Positions 1-8,325 of a DNA stretch of 64,000 nucleotides are shown in pieces (position 1 is the first letter of the stretch; each line of letters begins with the position of its first letter). The translations under genes were made by a program, and so were the position numbers. The DNA is from Phytoactinopolyspora mesophila. GTDB lineage: Bacteria > Actinomycetota > Actinomycetes > Jiangellales > Jiangellaceae. Location: assembly GCF_010122465.1 (NCBI RefSeq), contig NZ_WLZY01000010.1, forward strand, positions 124,001 through 188,000. Reading direction: 5' to 3'. The notes beneath the pieces were generated by a model that searched no databases, was not told the DNA's origin, and saw nothing but the letters and a program-made list of their open reading frames with translations.

Positions 1-1155
1 AAGTACGGCATCGACCCGACCTCGCCCGACGTCCACATCGGACACGCGGTGCCGATCATCATCGCCAGCCGGTTCCAGCGGATGGGCCACCACGTCGTCT
101 TCATCATCGGCGACGTCACAGCAAAGATCGGCGACCCGTCGGGGCGCTCCTCGGAGCGCCCGCCCCTCACAGACGATGACATCGCCCGCAACCTGAGCGG
201 CTACCAGCAGCAGGTCACGCCGTTCATCGACTTCGAGCGCGCCGACCTGCGCTTCAACGGCGAGTGGCTGAACAAGGTGACCCTTCCGGAGCTCGTCGGG
301 GTCCTCGCCCGGGTACCTGTCTCCATGTCACTCCAGCGCGAGGACTTCCGCACCCGGCTCGCCGAAGGCCTCGGGCTGTCCGTCGCTGAGTTCGTCTACT
401 CCGTCGTCATGGCGTGGGACTCGGTGGCCATCGACGCCGACGTCGAGCTCGGCGGTGTGGACCAGCTGCTGAACCTCCAGATGTGCCGCAAGGTCATGGA
501 GATCTCGGATCAGACCCCCGAGGTCGTCATCACCACGCCGCTCATCGAGGGCACCGACGGCACGGGCACCAAGATGAGCAAGAGCAAGGGCAACTACATA
601 GGGCTGACGGCGTCACCCGACGACGTCTACGGTCGGCTGATGTCCATCCCCGACCACCTGATCGAGCAGTATCTCCAGCTGCTCACCGAGTGGACGGACG
701 ACGAGATCCGCGTGGTCACCAAGCGCCTGGAGGCGGGAACCGCGCACCCGATGGCGGTCAAGCGCATTCTGGCCGGTGAGGTAGTGGCTGCGCTACACGG
801 TCTGGACGCTGCTGCAGCTGCCCGCGCGGAGTTCACGGCACGCTTCTCCAGGCGCTCCTTCGGGGACACCCAGACCCTGCCCGTGGTCTCCTTGAAGGAC
901 CACGCCGAGGAGACGCTCGGCGCGCTGGTCAGCCGGACGCTGGACTTCGCTCCCAGCATCTCCGCCGTGCGCCGTGTGGCTCAGCAAAACGGCCTTCGCC
1001 TGATCCGCGAGTCGAACGGAGAGCAGCAGGCCATGCCGCTCGCCGAGGCTTCTGTCCAGCAGGCGCTCGGCGAAATCGTGAGCGCGGTAGGGGCACTCGA
1101 AGGTGCCGCGCTGTACCTCAAGGCGGGCCGCAAGGTCGCCCGCATCGAACTCTGA
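1..1155 (+). CDS. tyrS: Tyrosyl-tRNA synthetase, 5'-truncated by window edge
   Basis: Class I aminoacyl-tRNA synthetase that charges tRNA-Tyr; 384 codons are visible and the reading frame is open from base 1. The HIGH signature appears as HIGHA at about visible residue 12. It is followed by the TyrRS-type GDPSGRSSERP stretch and a KMSKSKGN motif at bases 571-594. The C-terminal 80 residues look like an S4 RNA-binding domain ending in LKAGRKVARIEL. The GIDPTSPDVHIGHA start resembles the alternative (TyrRS-2/TyrZ-like) lineage rather than the usual actinomycete GFDPTAPSLHLGH form, so this may be a second, non-housekeeping copy. That subtype call is from memory of the families. The next gene on the same strand starts 199 bases later. 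Confidence 0.93.
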   Translation, partial: KYGIDPTSPDVHIGHAVPIIIASRFQRMGHHVVFIIGDVTAKIGDPSGRSSERPPLTDDDIARNLSGYQQQVTPFIDFERADLRFNGEWLNKVTLPELVGVLARVPVSMSLQREDFRTRLAEGLGLSVAEFVYSVVMAWDSVAIDADVELGGVDQLLNLQMCRKVMEISDQTPEVVITTPLIEGTDGTGTKMSKSKGNYIGLTASPDDVYGRLMSIPDHLIEQYLQLLTEWTDDEIRVVTKRLEAGTAHPMAVKRILAGEVVAALHGLDAAAAARAEFTARFSRRSFGDTQTLPVVSLKDHAEETLGALVSRTLDFAPSISAVRRVAQQNGLRLIRESNGEQQAMPLAEASVQQALGEIVSAVGALEGAALYLKAGRKVARIEL

Positions 1156-1354
1156 CATCAGGTGCGGCGCAGTTGCTGGTATCCGGTGCCGACGCTGCAA
1201 CGTCTCGGGGGCGCTGCGGATGCCACGGCAGTTCCACATGCGGTCATGGTCGTGTCGTCTGATGGTCGACACGATTGTCGTACGGCTCGCACGGTCGAGC
1301 GGGCGGTGCGATCGCCTCGGACTTCGACAGATCGCGGAGACAGTGAGGTGCGTA

Positions 1355-1528
1355 ATGCTGCGGCGCGATACCGAGTATGTGCTGGTCTGGAGCACGCGGG
1401 ACCATTGCTGGCTGGCACGGCCGGTGAAGCGTCAGGGCGGCGTTTTGGTGCCCGTTGGAAGCGCAGCAACAGCGGTGGAGCTGCCGATGTGGAGTGGCCG
1501 GGTCGATTACTCCGAGGCCTGTGAGTGA
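1355..1528 (+). CDS. Small hypothetical protein, 57 aa, head of graspetide operon
   Basis: I do not recognise this protein. The ATG at 1355 is preceded by a GAGGTG-like ribosome site, and the 57-aa product is aromatic-rich (YVLVWSTRDHCWLARPVKR). It is translationally coupled to the next small ORF: its TGA (1526-1528) overlaps that ORF's GTG (1525). It lies upstream of the ATP-grasp peptide precursor on the same strand, so a role as accessory or immunity protein is possible but only inferred. The frame is open far upstream (from about 1103), but the upstream part overlaps the end of tyrS and looks non-coding. Confidence 0.45.
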   Translation: MLRRDTEYVLVWSTRDHCWLARPVKRQGGVLVPVGSAATAVELPMWSGRVDYSEACE

Positions 1529-1752
1529 GATGCCGTGCGCGACGGTTCGCACGACAGCGACATCACCACCCGGCCGGCCTGTCTGGCGTCGGGATCGTGG
1601 CGTACGAGACCTGGTATCCGGGTGGCTACGGCCTTCGAGTCGGTCTGAACATCGAACGGATCCATGGACATGGCGGTGACTCAGTCGTCGTCTGGCTCGA
1701 TCCCCCAGTGCGCCGCGACAGGAGGCTCCGCAACGCGCGCCGCACGCCATAG
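1525..1752 (+). CDS. Small hypothetical protein, 75 aa, coupled to upstream ORF
   Basis: Unrecognised protein. The GTG start at 1525 overlaps the stop of the upstream 57-aa ORF (GTGA), which suggests coupled translation. The N-terminal 20 residues are Arg/His-rich and look poorly constrained, while the middle (VAYETWYPGGYGLRVGLNIE) reads like folded protein. An internal GTG at 1597 would give a 51-aa version beginning at that segment. It ends 42 bases before the graspetide precursor. It could be part of the peptide operon or a leftover ORF. Confidence 0.35.
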   Translation: MRCRARRFARQRHHHPAGLSGVGIVAYETWYPGGYGLRVGLNIERIHGHGGDSVVVWLDPPVRRDRRLRNARRTP

Positions 1753-1794
1753 AGCACGGATGGTCAACGACAACGAGTAGAAGGAGACACGACG

Positions 1795-2040
1795 ATGAGC
1801 CGCCATGACGTCATGAACGAATCTGCTGAGTCGCCGCGACGACCGTACGGGATGCGGTACCTACAGGCACCCCGCCATGCGGCCCAGCCGCGGCCGGACG
1901 GTGTCAGCTACAGCCCGGAGCTGCAGTTGACGGTCGGTGCGGACGGCAACCCCTGGAAGACCGATGCAATGGCCTCGGAGACGTCGACGAACAACGACGG
2001 TAACCAGACCGGCGAAGACACCAACAGTGATCCGTGGTGA
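1795..2040 (+). CDS. Graspetide (ATP-grasp RiPP) precursor peptide, 81 aa
   Basis: Precursor that the downstream ATP-grasp ligase should crosslink through ester or amide bonds between Thr/Ser/Lys and Asp/Glu side chains. A clear AAGGAG site (1781-1786) sits 8 bases before the ATG. The leader contains PYGMRYL (residues 17-23) and the block YSPELQLTVGADGNP (39-53), matching the conserved leader pattern of the SAV_5885-type ATP-grasp target family as I recall it. The C-terminal 21 residues are the likely core, with Ser/Thr at 61, 63, 64, 65, 72, 76 and 78 facing Glu62, Asp68, Glu74, Asp75 and Asp79. It contains Asp-Gly (68-69) and Asp-Thr (75-76), both aspartimide-prone. Its stop overlaps the ligase start. 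Confidence 0.85.
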   Translation: MSRHDVMNESAESPRRPYGMRYLQAPRHAAQPRPDGVSYSPELQLTVGADGNPWKTDAMASETSTNNDGNQTGEDTNSDPW

Positions 2041-2903
2041 ATCCGGCTGACATGGGCAGCCGACCAACCGTGCTGGTCCTGACGACGCAGACCGACACAA
2101 CCGCTGACCTCGTCGTCCGGGAGCTGAACGAGCGGGACGTAGCGGTGTTTCGGTTCGACACCGCGCTTTTTCCGACTGAACTCACGGTGTCGGCGCAGCT
2201 CGACGACGGTTGGAACGGTTCGCTGTGGTTCGGCGGACGGGAGGTCGAGCTGGCCCGGGCGGGCTCCGTCTATTACCGGCGACCGGGTGAGTTCGTGATG
2301 CCGGAGTCAATGAGCCCGGCCACGCGGCGGTTCGCCGCCGCGCAGTCCCGAGCCGGCCTGCTGGGTGTGCTGGTGTCACTGAACTGCCTGTGGGTGAACC
2401 ATCCTGGCCGCAACGGGGACGCGAGCTACAAGCCGTGGCAGCTGACCGGCGGCGTGGTCGACGACGACGGCTTGCCGAAAGGGATGCCCACCAGCATCGT
2501 GGACACGGAGGGGTTGGACGACTCGATCACGTTGTGCGCGCATCAGTCCCGGGAATGGGTCGACAAGCACCACGAGATCCGCCTCACTGTCGTGGGAAAC
2601 GCCTTCTCCGCCGCCGAGATCCACGCTGGCAGCGACGCCGCGCACGTGGACTGGCGCAACGACTACGCCTCACTCACCTACCGGGTCGTCGACGTTCCCG
2701 GCGCGGTGCGGCGTGGTGTGGTGGAGTTGATGCGCCGCTTCGGATTGGTGTTCGGAGCGCTGGACTTCGTCGTCACGCCGGCAGGAGAGTGGCGTTTCCT
2801 GGAGATTAACCCCAACGGCCAATGGGGTTGGATCCAGACTGTCACCGGCCTGCCCATCTCGAATGCCCTGGCCGACCTGCTGCAGAGAGGAGCGGCGTCG
2901 TGA
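2037..2903 (+). CDS. ATP-grasp peptide ligase (graspetide maturase)
   Basis: 288-aa ATP-grasp enzyme of the SAV_5884 peptide-maturase type. It should activate acidic side chains of the precursor with ATP and join them to hydroxyl side chains, making macrocycles. Visible features are the N-terminal PTVLVLTTQTDTTADLVVREL segment, the YYRRPGEF block near residue 75, and the C-terminal ATP/Mg site FGALDFVVTPAGEWRFLEIN with a following NPNGQW. The start is ambiguous: GTG at 2037 overlaps the precursor stop (GTGA) and is preferred, while GTG 2034 and ATG 2052 are alternatives. Its own stop overlaps the methyltransferase start, so the operon is tightly coupled. Confidence 0.9.
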   Translation: MNPADMGSRPTVLVLTTQTDTTADLVVRELNERDVAVFRFDTALFPTELTVSAQLDDGWNGSLWFGGREVELARAGSVYYRRPGEFVMPESMSPATRRFAAAQSRAGLLGVLVSLNCLWVNHPGRNGDASYKPWQLTGGVVDDDGLPKGMPTSIVDTEGLDDSITLCAHQSREWVDKHHEIRLTVVGNAFSAAEIHAGSDAAHVDWRNDYASLTYRVVDVPGAVRRGVVELMRRFGLVFGALDFVVTPAGEWRFLEINPNGQWGWIQTVTGLPISNALADLLQRGAAS

Positions 2904-4114
2904 CCACCGAGGCCCCGTCAGGTGTGGACGAGGTGTGTGCTCGGCAGATGCGGGACCAACTCGCCGACCAGCTCGCAGCGAACGGCGACCTGAACACGAC
3001 GGGCTGGCGCGATGCCGTCCGTCGGGTGCCGCGGCATGTGTTCCTACCCCGGTTCTACGCCCGGCAGGAAACCGATCGTGGTCCCACGGCGTGGGTGCCC
3101 GTTACCCGCGAGACCGCGGGTAACGACGCCTGGCTAACAAAGGTGTACGAGAACACGACCTGGACCACACAGCTGGACGGCAACGACGCCTCATGGGATC
3201 GAGCAGGTCCGCAGGTCGGAAACCCGACCAGTTCGTCGACGCTCCCCGGTCTGTTGGTCATGATGCTCGAACACCTCGACGTCACCGATGGTGATCGGTT
3301 ACTGCTTGTCGGCACCGGGACCGGCTACTCCACCGCGCTCGCGTCCGAGCGACTCGGTTCCAGCCAGGTATTCAGCGTCGACGTCGACCCCATCCTTGCC
3401 GACCGCGCCCGAAACCGTCTCCGGCAGGCCGGATACACGCCTACCGTGGTGGCCGGCGATGGCCTCGCTGGGCACGAGAGCGGCGCGCCGTACGACCGGG
3501 TGATCGCGTTCTGCTCTCCGACGTCGATCCCGGCAGCCTGGCTCACCCAGGCCCGGCCGGGAGCTCTCCTCGTCGCCAGCGTCACCGGCGCGCTCGGTTC
3601 CTACGGCCTGGTCAAGCTCACCGTCAACGAGAACGGCACGGCGTCCGGGCGGATTCTGCCAGACATGGCGTCGTTCATGTTGGCCCGCAGCCAGGCTAAC
3701 CCACAGCCTGCCGACCTGAAGGATCGCATGGGCCCCACTCAGGGCGCTCCGCAGCCGACCCGCCTGACCCCAGCGGTCCTCGAAGACCCTGCTTTCCGCT
3801 TCACCGCCCAGTACGCGCTGCCGCAGGTCATGTACTTCACCGTCGCCGAGGGCGACGTCACCTACACCTACCTCTCTCACCACACCGACGGCAGCTGGGT
3901 GCGCCTCCACCACGACGGCGACGACTGGCTGCTCGAACAAGGGGGCCACCGAGCCCTCTGGAACGAACTCACGGCCGTCCACGACACCTGGCAAGCCCAC
4001 GGCCGGCCTGCGCCACACAGGTACGACCTGCGAGTCGATGAGGGTGGCGTTCAACGGCTTGTCCTTGAGACACGGCTCGACAGTTCCAGCTGGCAGTCAG
4101 CCCCTCTGAGGTAG
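2900..4114 (+). CDS. PIMT-like O-methyltransferase of the graspetide system
   Basis: 404-aa protein related to protein-L-isoaspartate O-methyltransferase (PIMT), extended at the C-terminus like the methyltransferases of ATP-grasp peptide systems. The SAM motif LLLVGTGTGYSTALASE lies at about residues 134-150, preceded by the PIMT-like PTSSSTLP loop. In characterised relatives (fuscimiditide) such enzymes methylate a precursor Asp that then closes to an aspartimide; that role here is inferred. The start is GTG at 2900 in a GTGA overlap with the ligase stop, with a GAGAGGAG site upstream. The roughly 170-residue C-terminal part (from about 230) probably recognises the crosslinked substrate. Confidence 0.88.
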   Translation: MTTEAPSGVDEVCARQMRDQLADQLAANGDLNTTGWRDAVRRVPRHVFLPRFYARQETDRGPTAWVPVTRETAGNDAWLTKVYENTTWTTQLDGNDASWDRAGPQVGNPTSSSTLPGLLVMMLEHLDVTDGDRLLLVGTGTGYSTALASERLGSSQVFSVDVDPILADRARNRLRQAGYTPTVVAGDGLAGHESGAPYDRVIAFCSPTSIPAAWLTQARPGALLVASVTGALGSYGLVKLTVNENGTASGRILPDMASFMLARSQANPQPADLKDRMGPTQGAPQPTRLTPAVLEDPAFRFTAQYALPQVMYFTVAEGDVTYTYLSHHTDGSWVRLHHDGDDWLLEQGGHRALWNELTAVHDTWQAHGRPAPHRYDLRVDEGGVQRLVLETRLDSSSWQSAPLR

Positions 4115-4127
4115 GACAGCTGTGCGG

Positions 4128-4154
4128 ACGATAGTCCTGCCTTGCACCTATCGT
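4128..4154 (+). promoter_or_regulatory. Inverted repeat upstream of XRE regulator 1
   Basis: Perfect 7-base arms ACGATAG (4128-4134) and CTATCGT (4148-4154) separated by 13 bases, 63 bases before the regulator ATG. The same CTATCGT heptamer occurs just upstream of the paralogous regulator on the other strand (8252-8258). A shared operator for the two HTH proteins is an inference. Confidence 0.4.
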
Positions 4155-4217
4155 GATCTTTTCGGGTCGCGTCGCGCTACGCTGGAGCTCAGCCGCCTCG
4201 ACGAAGGACCTGGGTGT

Positions 4218-5750
4218 ATGGACACCGTTCACAGCTGGACGGGGATACAAACTGCCGCGCTGCGTCGCGCCATGCGCATGAGCGTCCGCGATTTCGCCGC
4301 ACACCTCGGGGTCGCGATCCGGACTGTCAGTAAGTGGGAAACACGCCGGGACAGCATCACGCTGCAGCCTGCCAGCCAGGCCATGCTCGACGTCGTCCTG
4401 AACCGAGCATCCGACCATGAGAGAGCCAGATTCGCCCAACTGGTCGAAACAGATCGTGAAACATCAAGCTCCGAGGAGCCGCCGGCGGCATTGAAGAAGT
4501 CAGATATCTTCCTCCCTCTGGTCGTCGACGGCCAGACGGTGTTGACTCCGCTCTTTGTCAACCCTGCTGATGGCCAGGCGATCTTCAACATTCCTGCCGG
4601 CGTCACTGGTGTGCCGGCCAACCCGACCGCTGTCGCCGCCGAGTCCGGGTGCGTCAGGCAGGAGGGCACCGGAAGAGATGACATGGAGATCGCGCGAGGG
4701 CACGCCCTCGGAGTGCTCGCATATGGGCTCGCGGCCACCGCGTGGGGAGACTCTCGGCAGCCTCGGCCGGACCGGCGCCATCGGCAGTACCTGCGGGCGG
4801 AGATTGTCGACCGCATTCGGCTCGCCGCGCTGGGCTATAACCACATGGCTGCCGAACCGGTGGCCGTGCCATTGGCTGAGCGTGAGGCCGCAGTGCGCGA
4901 GGCTGAGTTGGACTACCAGGCTGCGAACTACGAGGCGGTTGCCTGGAAGCTCCCCGGTCTCATTAAGGCCGCAAGCGTCGCCGGCGATGCATCACGAAGC
5001 ATGCAGGAGTCCTGCAGTTCGACATATGCGGTCGCGGCCAAGCTGTTGACGAAGGTCGGCGAGGCGGAACTCGCCTGGGTGTGTGCCGATCGTGCCGCGA
5101 CAGCAGCGATGGTCGCGGACTCCACCAGTGCCAAAAGCGCAGCGGCGTACCAGCTTGTTGGCGCGATGCTTGCAGCCGGGGAGAAGGAACCCGCTGAGTG
5201 TCTTGCTGTCCGGACCGCTGAAAGGCTGACGGCATCCCGTCGAACCCTTGACGAGCCAGAACTGCTGTCCCGTACCGGCGCCCTTTGGCTGATCTCCGCA
5301 GTCATCGCGGCGCGCCGTGGAGACCTTGTAGAGACGGACCAGCGACTTGCGCAGGCTGAGAGCCTTGGCGAACGGCTAGGGCGAAACGCCAATCACGGTT
5401 GGACGGCTTTCGGTCCGACCAACGTCGTGATCCACCGGCTTTCCGCTGCGATGGAGGTAGGTGACCCGAGAAAAGTGTTGCGACTCGCCGACTCGCTCGA
5501 CCCCGAGACTCTTCCCGTCGGTCTTCGCGGGCGGCGCGCCCAAGTCCACCTGAACCTTGCGTGGGCCCACGCCCAGCTTCGCAACGACGACGCCGCCGTA
5601 GTGCAGCTCCAGGCGCTGGACCGCACGGCTCCGGAGCTGCTCCGCTTCAACGGCGTCAGCACGAACGTGATCCGTGAGCTGCTGCGGCGAGAACGCCATG
5701 GTCGCATCGCCGCGCTCCGACCGATCGCTCGACGGGCAGGAGTCTCGTGA
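4218..5750 (+). CDS. XRE-family HTH regulator with TPR-like C-terminal domain (copy 1)
   Basis: 510-aa DNA-binding regulator. Residues about 10-50 form a Cro/C1-type helix-turn-helix (MSVRDFAAHLGVAIRTVSKW). The remaining 400 residues are helical and alanine-rich, consistent with TPR-like repeats that bind a signal peptide or partner protein. The ATG at 4218 starts directly before the HTH; a longer frame opens at 4122 but adds no domain. The C-terminal block with ANHGWTAFGPTNVVIHRLS is closely matched by the regulator at 7030-8244 (ANHWQTAFGPTNVELHRIS), so the two are paralogues. Its stop overlaps the GTG of the flavoprotein gene (GTGA). It may control the graspetide operon next door, by position only. 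Confidence 0.85.
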   Translation: MDTVHSWTGIQTAALRRAMRMSVRDFAAHLGVAIRTVSKWETRRDSITLQPASQAMLDVVLNRASDHERARFAQLVETDRETSSSEEPPAALKKSDIFLPLVVDGQTVLTPLFVNPADGQAIFNIPAGVTGVPANPTAVAAESGCVRQEGTGRDDMEIARGHALGVLAYGLAATAWGDSRQPRPDRRHRQYLRAEIVDRIRLAALGYNHMAAEPVAVPLAEREAAVREAELDYQAANYEAVAWKLPGLIKAASVAGDASRSMQESCSSTYAVAAKLLTKVGEAELAWVCADRAATAAMVADSTSAKSAAAYQLVGAMLAAGEKEPAECLAVRTAERLTASRRTLDEPELLSRTGALWLISAVIAARRGDLVETDQRLAQAESLGERLGRNANHGWTAFGPTNVVIHRLSAAMEVGDPRKVLRLADSLDPETLPVGLRGRRAQVHLNLAWAHAQLRNDDAAVVQLQALDRTAPELLRFNGVSTNVIRELLRRERHGRIAALRPIARRAGVS

Positions 5751-6316
5751 TCAGCTCCAACCGCATGCTCTACCTGGTGGCCACCGGTGCTCCGCTGTCC
5801 AGTCACGTTCACCGTGCCGTCGTTCTTGGACGCGATCAGGGGTGGCGCGTGGCCGTCATCGCGACCAACGCGGCTTCGGCCTGGCTGGACCACGACGCCC
5901 TCGAACGTCTCGACGTGCCCATCCTCAATGAGCACCGGCAGCCGGACACAACCAAGCGGCTGGCGCGACCCGACGCCGTCGTGCTCGCGCCCGGGACATT
6001 CAACACGATCAACAAGCTCGCCGCCGGGATCGCCGACACGTACGCGCTGAGTGTGCTCTGCGAAGCGCTCGGAGCGGACCGGCGATTGGTAATCGTGCCG
6101 TTCGTCAGCCAGTCGTTGGCCGGCCACCCAGCCTGGACGCCTTCACTGGCAACGCTGCGGCAAGCTGGCGCGCATCTCGTGGACCCACGCAGCGGGCAAC
6201 TCGGTGTGGACGGACCGCTGGAGTCTGGCACCGGCGACGCGGTGGCTCGCGCATTCCGCTGGGAGTGGGCACTCGCACCCATCGCCGACATGACGGACCG
6301 CCGACTCGGGCAGTGA
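5747..6316 (+). CDS. HFCD-family flavoprotein (CoaC/LanD-like), copy 1
   Basis: 189-aa Rossmann-like flavoprotein of the HFCD family (homo-oligomeric flavin-containing Cys decarboxylases: CoaC, EpiD, MrsD). Visible are the N-terminal YLVATGAPLSSHVHR strand/turn, the FMN-contact region APGTFNTINKLAAGIAD (PASANT-like motif) and CEALG. The position of the CoaC substrate motif instead reads VPFVSQSLAGHPAW, so phosphopantothenoylcysteine or peptidyl-Cys decarboxylation cannot be assumed. It is coupled to the upstream XRE regulator by a GTGA overlap, so it may work with that protein rather than in peptide tailoring. Confidence 0.8.
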   Translation: MISSNRMLYLVATGAPLSSHVHRAVVLGRDQGWRVAVIATNAASAWLDHDALERLDVPILNEHRQPDTTKRLARPDAVVLAPGTFNTINKLAAGIADTYALSVLCEALGADRRLVIVPFVSQSLAGHPAWTPSLATLRQAGAHLVDPRSGQLGVDGPLESGTGDAVARAFRWEWALAPIADMTDRRLGQ

Positions 6317-6371
6317 GTCTTCTCGGCTAAACTCGCTTGTCGTCGCTCATGGCGTCCAATTGGGCGTCCGC

Positions 6372-6459
6372 AGTGGCCGACGGAAACTGGAAGACCAGGA
6401 GCAACCCGACAACTGGTGTCTGAACCGCCGTCACCCATGTCCCATACCACTTCCTCCAC
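6372..6459 (-). repeat. Dispersed repeat A, fused to a PKD-gene scrap
   Basis: The 114 bases between the two convergent flavoprotein genes hold a non-coding scrap. Bases 6372-6425 resemble 13992-14053, sharing GGAAGACCA and AACTGGTGTCTGAAC blocks. Bases 6431-6459 read on the minus strand as VEEVVWDMGDG, the PKD motif found in full in the gene at 14062-15033. This looks like a recombination remnant of the 14-20 kb gene family. Confidence 0.55.
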
Positions 6460-7033
6460 TGCTAGCTCGCCGTTCCGCCAGCCGCCCCCCGACCTCGGCG
6501 ATTACAGCGCGCAGCGCCTGCCAGGGCAGCTTTCGGCCCGGTGACGTTCGAGGAGGATGCAGCGGCCACACGTCCTCGCCGTAGACCAGTCGCACGTCGC
6601 ATTGCCGCAACGCTTCTAGGTGTCCTGACCACGCCGGTTGTGCGGCGTGGGCGGCATTAATGCGTGGGAAGATCACGACCGGCGGGCGACGGTTTCCGAT
6701 TGCTTCGCACACGGTGGTGAGTGCCTGGTTGTCGGCGATACCAAGGGATAGCTTTGCGACGGTGTTGGCTGTGGCTGGGACGACGGCGTAGCAGTCGACC
6801 GGCGGATGGGGGCTGGTCTCGCTAGGCAGCCGCGGCTCTGCGCGGACCGGTAATCCTGTGAGGGCTTCGATCTTGCTGTATTCCCCAGAGGCTCGCAGCC
6901 AAGTCGCGGCCGTGGGCGTCAGTGTCACTGCGACGGTCCAACCATCGGCCTGCATCGGGGCAATGAGCTTTGACCGGATATGTTCTATGCCGCCGGCTGC
7001 ACAGGCGACAAGTCCGAGGACGGGGCCAGTCAT
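6431..7033 (-). CDS. HFCD-family flavoprotein, copy 2
   Basis: 200-aa paralogue of the flavoprotein at 5747-6316. It has the N-terminal LGLVACAAGGIEHIR turn, the FMN motif VPATANTVAKLSLGIADNQAL and the CEAIG block. As in copy 1, the CoaC active-site motif is replaced (FPRINAAHAAQPAW). The ATG at 7033 overlaps the stop of the upstream XRE gene (ATGA), giving the same regulator-flavoprotein coupling as copy 1. The C-terminal end runs into the repeat-A scrap, so the last 30 residues may not be ancestral. Function unknown beyond the fold. Confidence 0.8.
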   Translation of the reverse strand: MTGPVLGLVACAAGGIEHIRSKLIAPMQADGWTVAVTLTPTAATWLRASGEYSKIEALTGLPVRAEPRLPSETSPHPPVDCYAVVPATANTVAKLSLGIADNQALTTVCEAIGNRRPPVVIFPRINAAHAAQPAWSGHLEALRQCDVRLVYGEDVWPLHPPRTSPGRKLPWQALRAVIAEVGGRLAERRASSGGSGMGHG

Positions 7034-8244
7034 ACGGCGCGGCAGCGGTCGGCGAATTGCATGACATCAGATTGACGGCGGCCGATCGTGACCGGTGAAC
7101 GGCGATAGATCGCGCGTACGGTTTCCCGGACTACCGGGTTGTGGCGCACGAACTGCGGCGCCTGTTGTTCGGCCAAAAGCAATGCCTCAACAGCGTACTC
7201 GTCTTGGGCGAGGTGACTGTGGGCACGGGCAACGTCGATGCGATGGCATACCTGCCGCTCGACTGGCAGGCCGCTGGGGTCGATGCTGGGGCCGTGCTCG
7301 GCTACGTACGCGATATCGCCAAGGTCCAGTGCGGTTGAGATCCGGTGTAGCTCGACATTGGTCGGACCGAACGCGGTCTGCCAATGGTTCGCATCGCGAC
7401 CGAGTTGAGCGGCGGCGACACCGGCCCGGCTCAGAAGCGTTGTCGCGGTCTCGCGGTCCTGCCGCCGCGCGGCGGCGACCGACATTCGGAGGTCCAACAT
7501 ACCGATCAGGCTGAGGGCGTCGGGATCTCCGCCTTGGGCCCTGTCGGCGAGCCACGAGCGGGCAGCCTCGCCAACCTGCAGTGCGTCGTCGTAGCGACCA
7601 GCCGACAGCAACGCGTGGGTGCTAGCTCGTGCGGCGGATGCCAGCACCAAGGGGTCATCAGACAGGTCTGCCGCACCCATCGCTCGCTCAGATGCGATCC
7701 ACGCCAGGTCGACCTCACCGATCTTGCTGAGTGTCGTAGCGGCCAGGTGATGGATTCTCGCTGAAACACGCCATCCTGGCCGCGTTCTGTCGCCTTCAAG
7801 CTCGTGTGCCGACATGATGAGTCCAGGCAAGGCGGCGATCGTCCGGCCGAGGCTACCGTTCTGGTAGTCGTTCCACGCAGCCACCGTCATGTGTTCCGTG
7901 CGCATGACGTCGAGCGGGTCGGCGGCGGTTTGGTCGAACAGAAGTCGAGACAGACGCCGTGGGTTCATCAGCGCGTCGCGTACGGCTGGTACGTCGTCGT
8001 CCCCCCGGTCGTCTTCGACCAAAACGGGTTGGCCGACGAGGTCGCCTAGCGTTACGCGCATCGCGCGGGCGAGCTCCGTCAGAATGTCGAGTCGCCGGAT
8101 CTCCCGCTCGCCGCGCTCGATCTTGCTGAGCCAGTCCTCTGAGCGACCCACGAGGTTCGCGAGTACGGCTTGCGTCAGCCCACGGCGTATCCGGTAGAAC
8201 GCGATGCGCTCCCCGATGCTGAGGTGGTCTCCCGCTCCACGCAT
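7030..8244 (-). CDS. XRE-family HTH regulator with TPR-like domain (copy 2)
   Basis: 404-aa regulator. Residues about 8-65 contain a classic XRE helix-turn-helix (LTQAVLANLVGRSEDWLSKI), and the rest is helical and TPR-like. It shares the TAFGPTNV.LHR block with the regulator at 4218-5750. The ATG at 8244 is supported by the HTH position, and the divergent decarboxylase operon begins 229 bases away across a region holding two palindromes. Autoregulation and control of the divergent operon are plausible but inferred. Confidence 0.85.
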   Translation of the reverse strand: MRGAGDHLSIGERIAFYRIRRGLTQAVLANLVGRSEDWLSKIERGEREIRRLDILTELARAMRVTLGDLVGQPVLVEDDRGDDDVPAVRDALMNPRRLSRLLFDQTAADPLDVMRTEHMTVAAWNDYQNGSLGRTIAALPGLIMSAHELEGDRTRPGWRVSARIHHLAATTLSKIGEVDLAWIASERAMGAADLSDDPLVLASAARASTHALLSAGRYDDALQVGEAARSWLADRAQGGDPDALSLIGMLDLRMSVAAARRQDRETATTLLSRAGVAAAQLGRDANHWQTAFGPTNVELHRISTALDLGDIAYVAEHGPSIDPSGLPVERQVCHRIDVARAHSHLAQDEYAVEALLLAEQQAPQFVRHNPVVRETVRAIYRRSPVTIGRRQSDVMQFADRCRAV

Positions 8245-8278
8245 GGAGCCAACGATAGTTCAGCACACGTTCTTGGAC

Positions 8279-8295
8279 CCGGACAGTTTGTCCGG
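8279..8295. promoter_or_regulatory. 17-bp palindrome in divergent intergenic region
   Basis: Perfect inverted repeat CCGGACA-GTT-TGTCCGG, 35 bases upstream of the XRE regulator start and 179 bases before the decarboxylase start. A candidate operator for that regulator, on position and symmetry only. Confidence 0.45.
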
Positions 8296-8325
8296 CTACC
8301 GCGCGGCTGGCTCGTGTCTCCTGGA

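Noticed and set aside
1100..1200. tyrS 3' end as an att site for an integrated element
   Set aside because: No copy of the tyrS end was found near 58.3 kb or elsewhere, and no integrase gene is visible.
1103..1354. Extension of the 57-aa ORF back into tyrS
   Set aside because: It overlaps the tyrS 3' end in another frame and has Arg/Ser-rich shadow composition.
793..1395. 200-codon minus-strand frame over the tyrS end
   Set aside because: Shadow of tyrS in high-GC DNA; no domain and no ribosome site.
4122..4217. Longer start for XRE regulator 1
   Set aside because: It would run through the inverted repeat at 4128-4154, and the HTH begins properly after ATG 4218.
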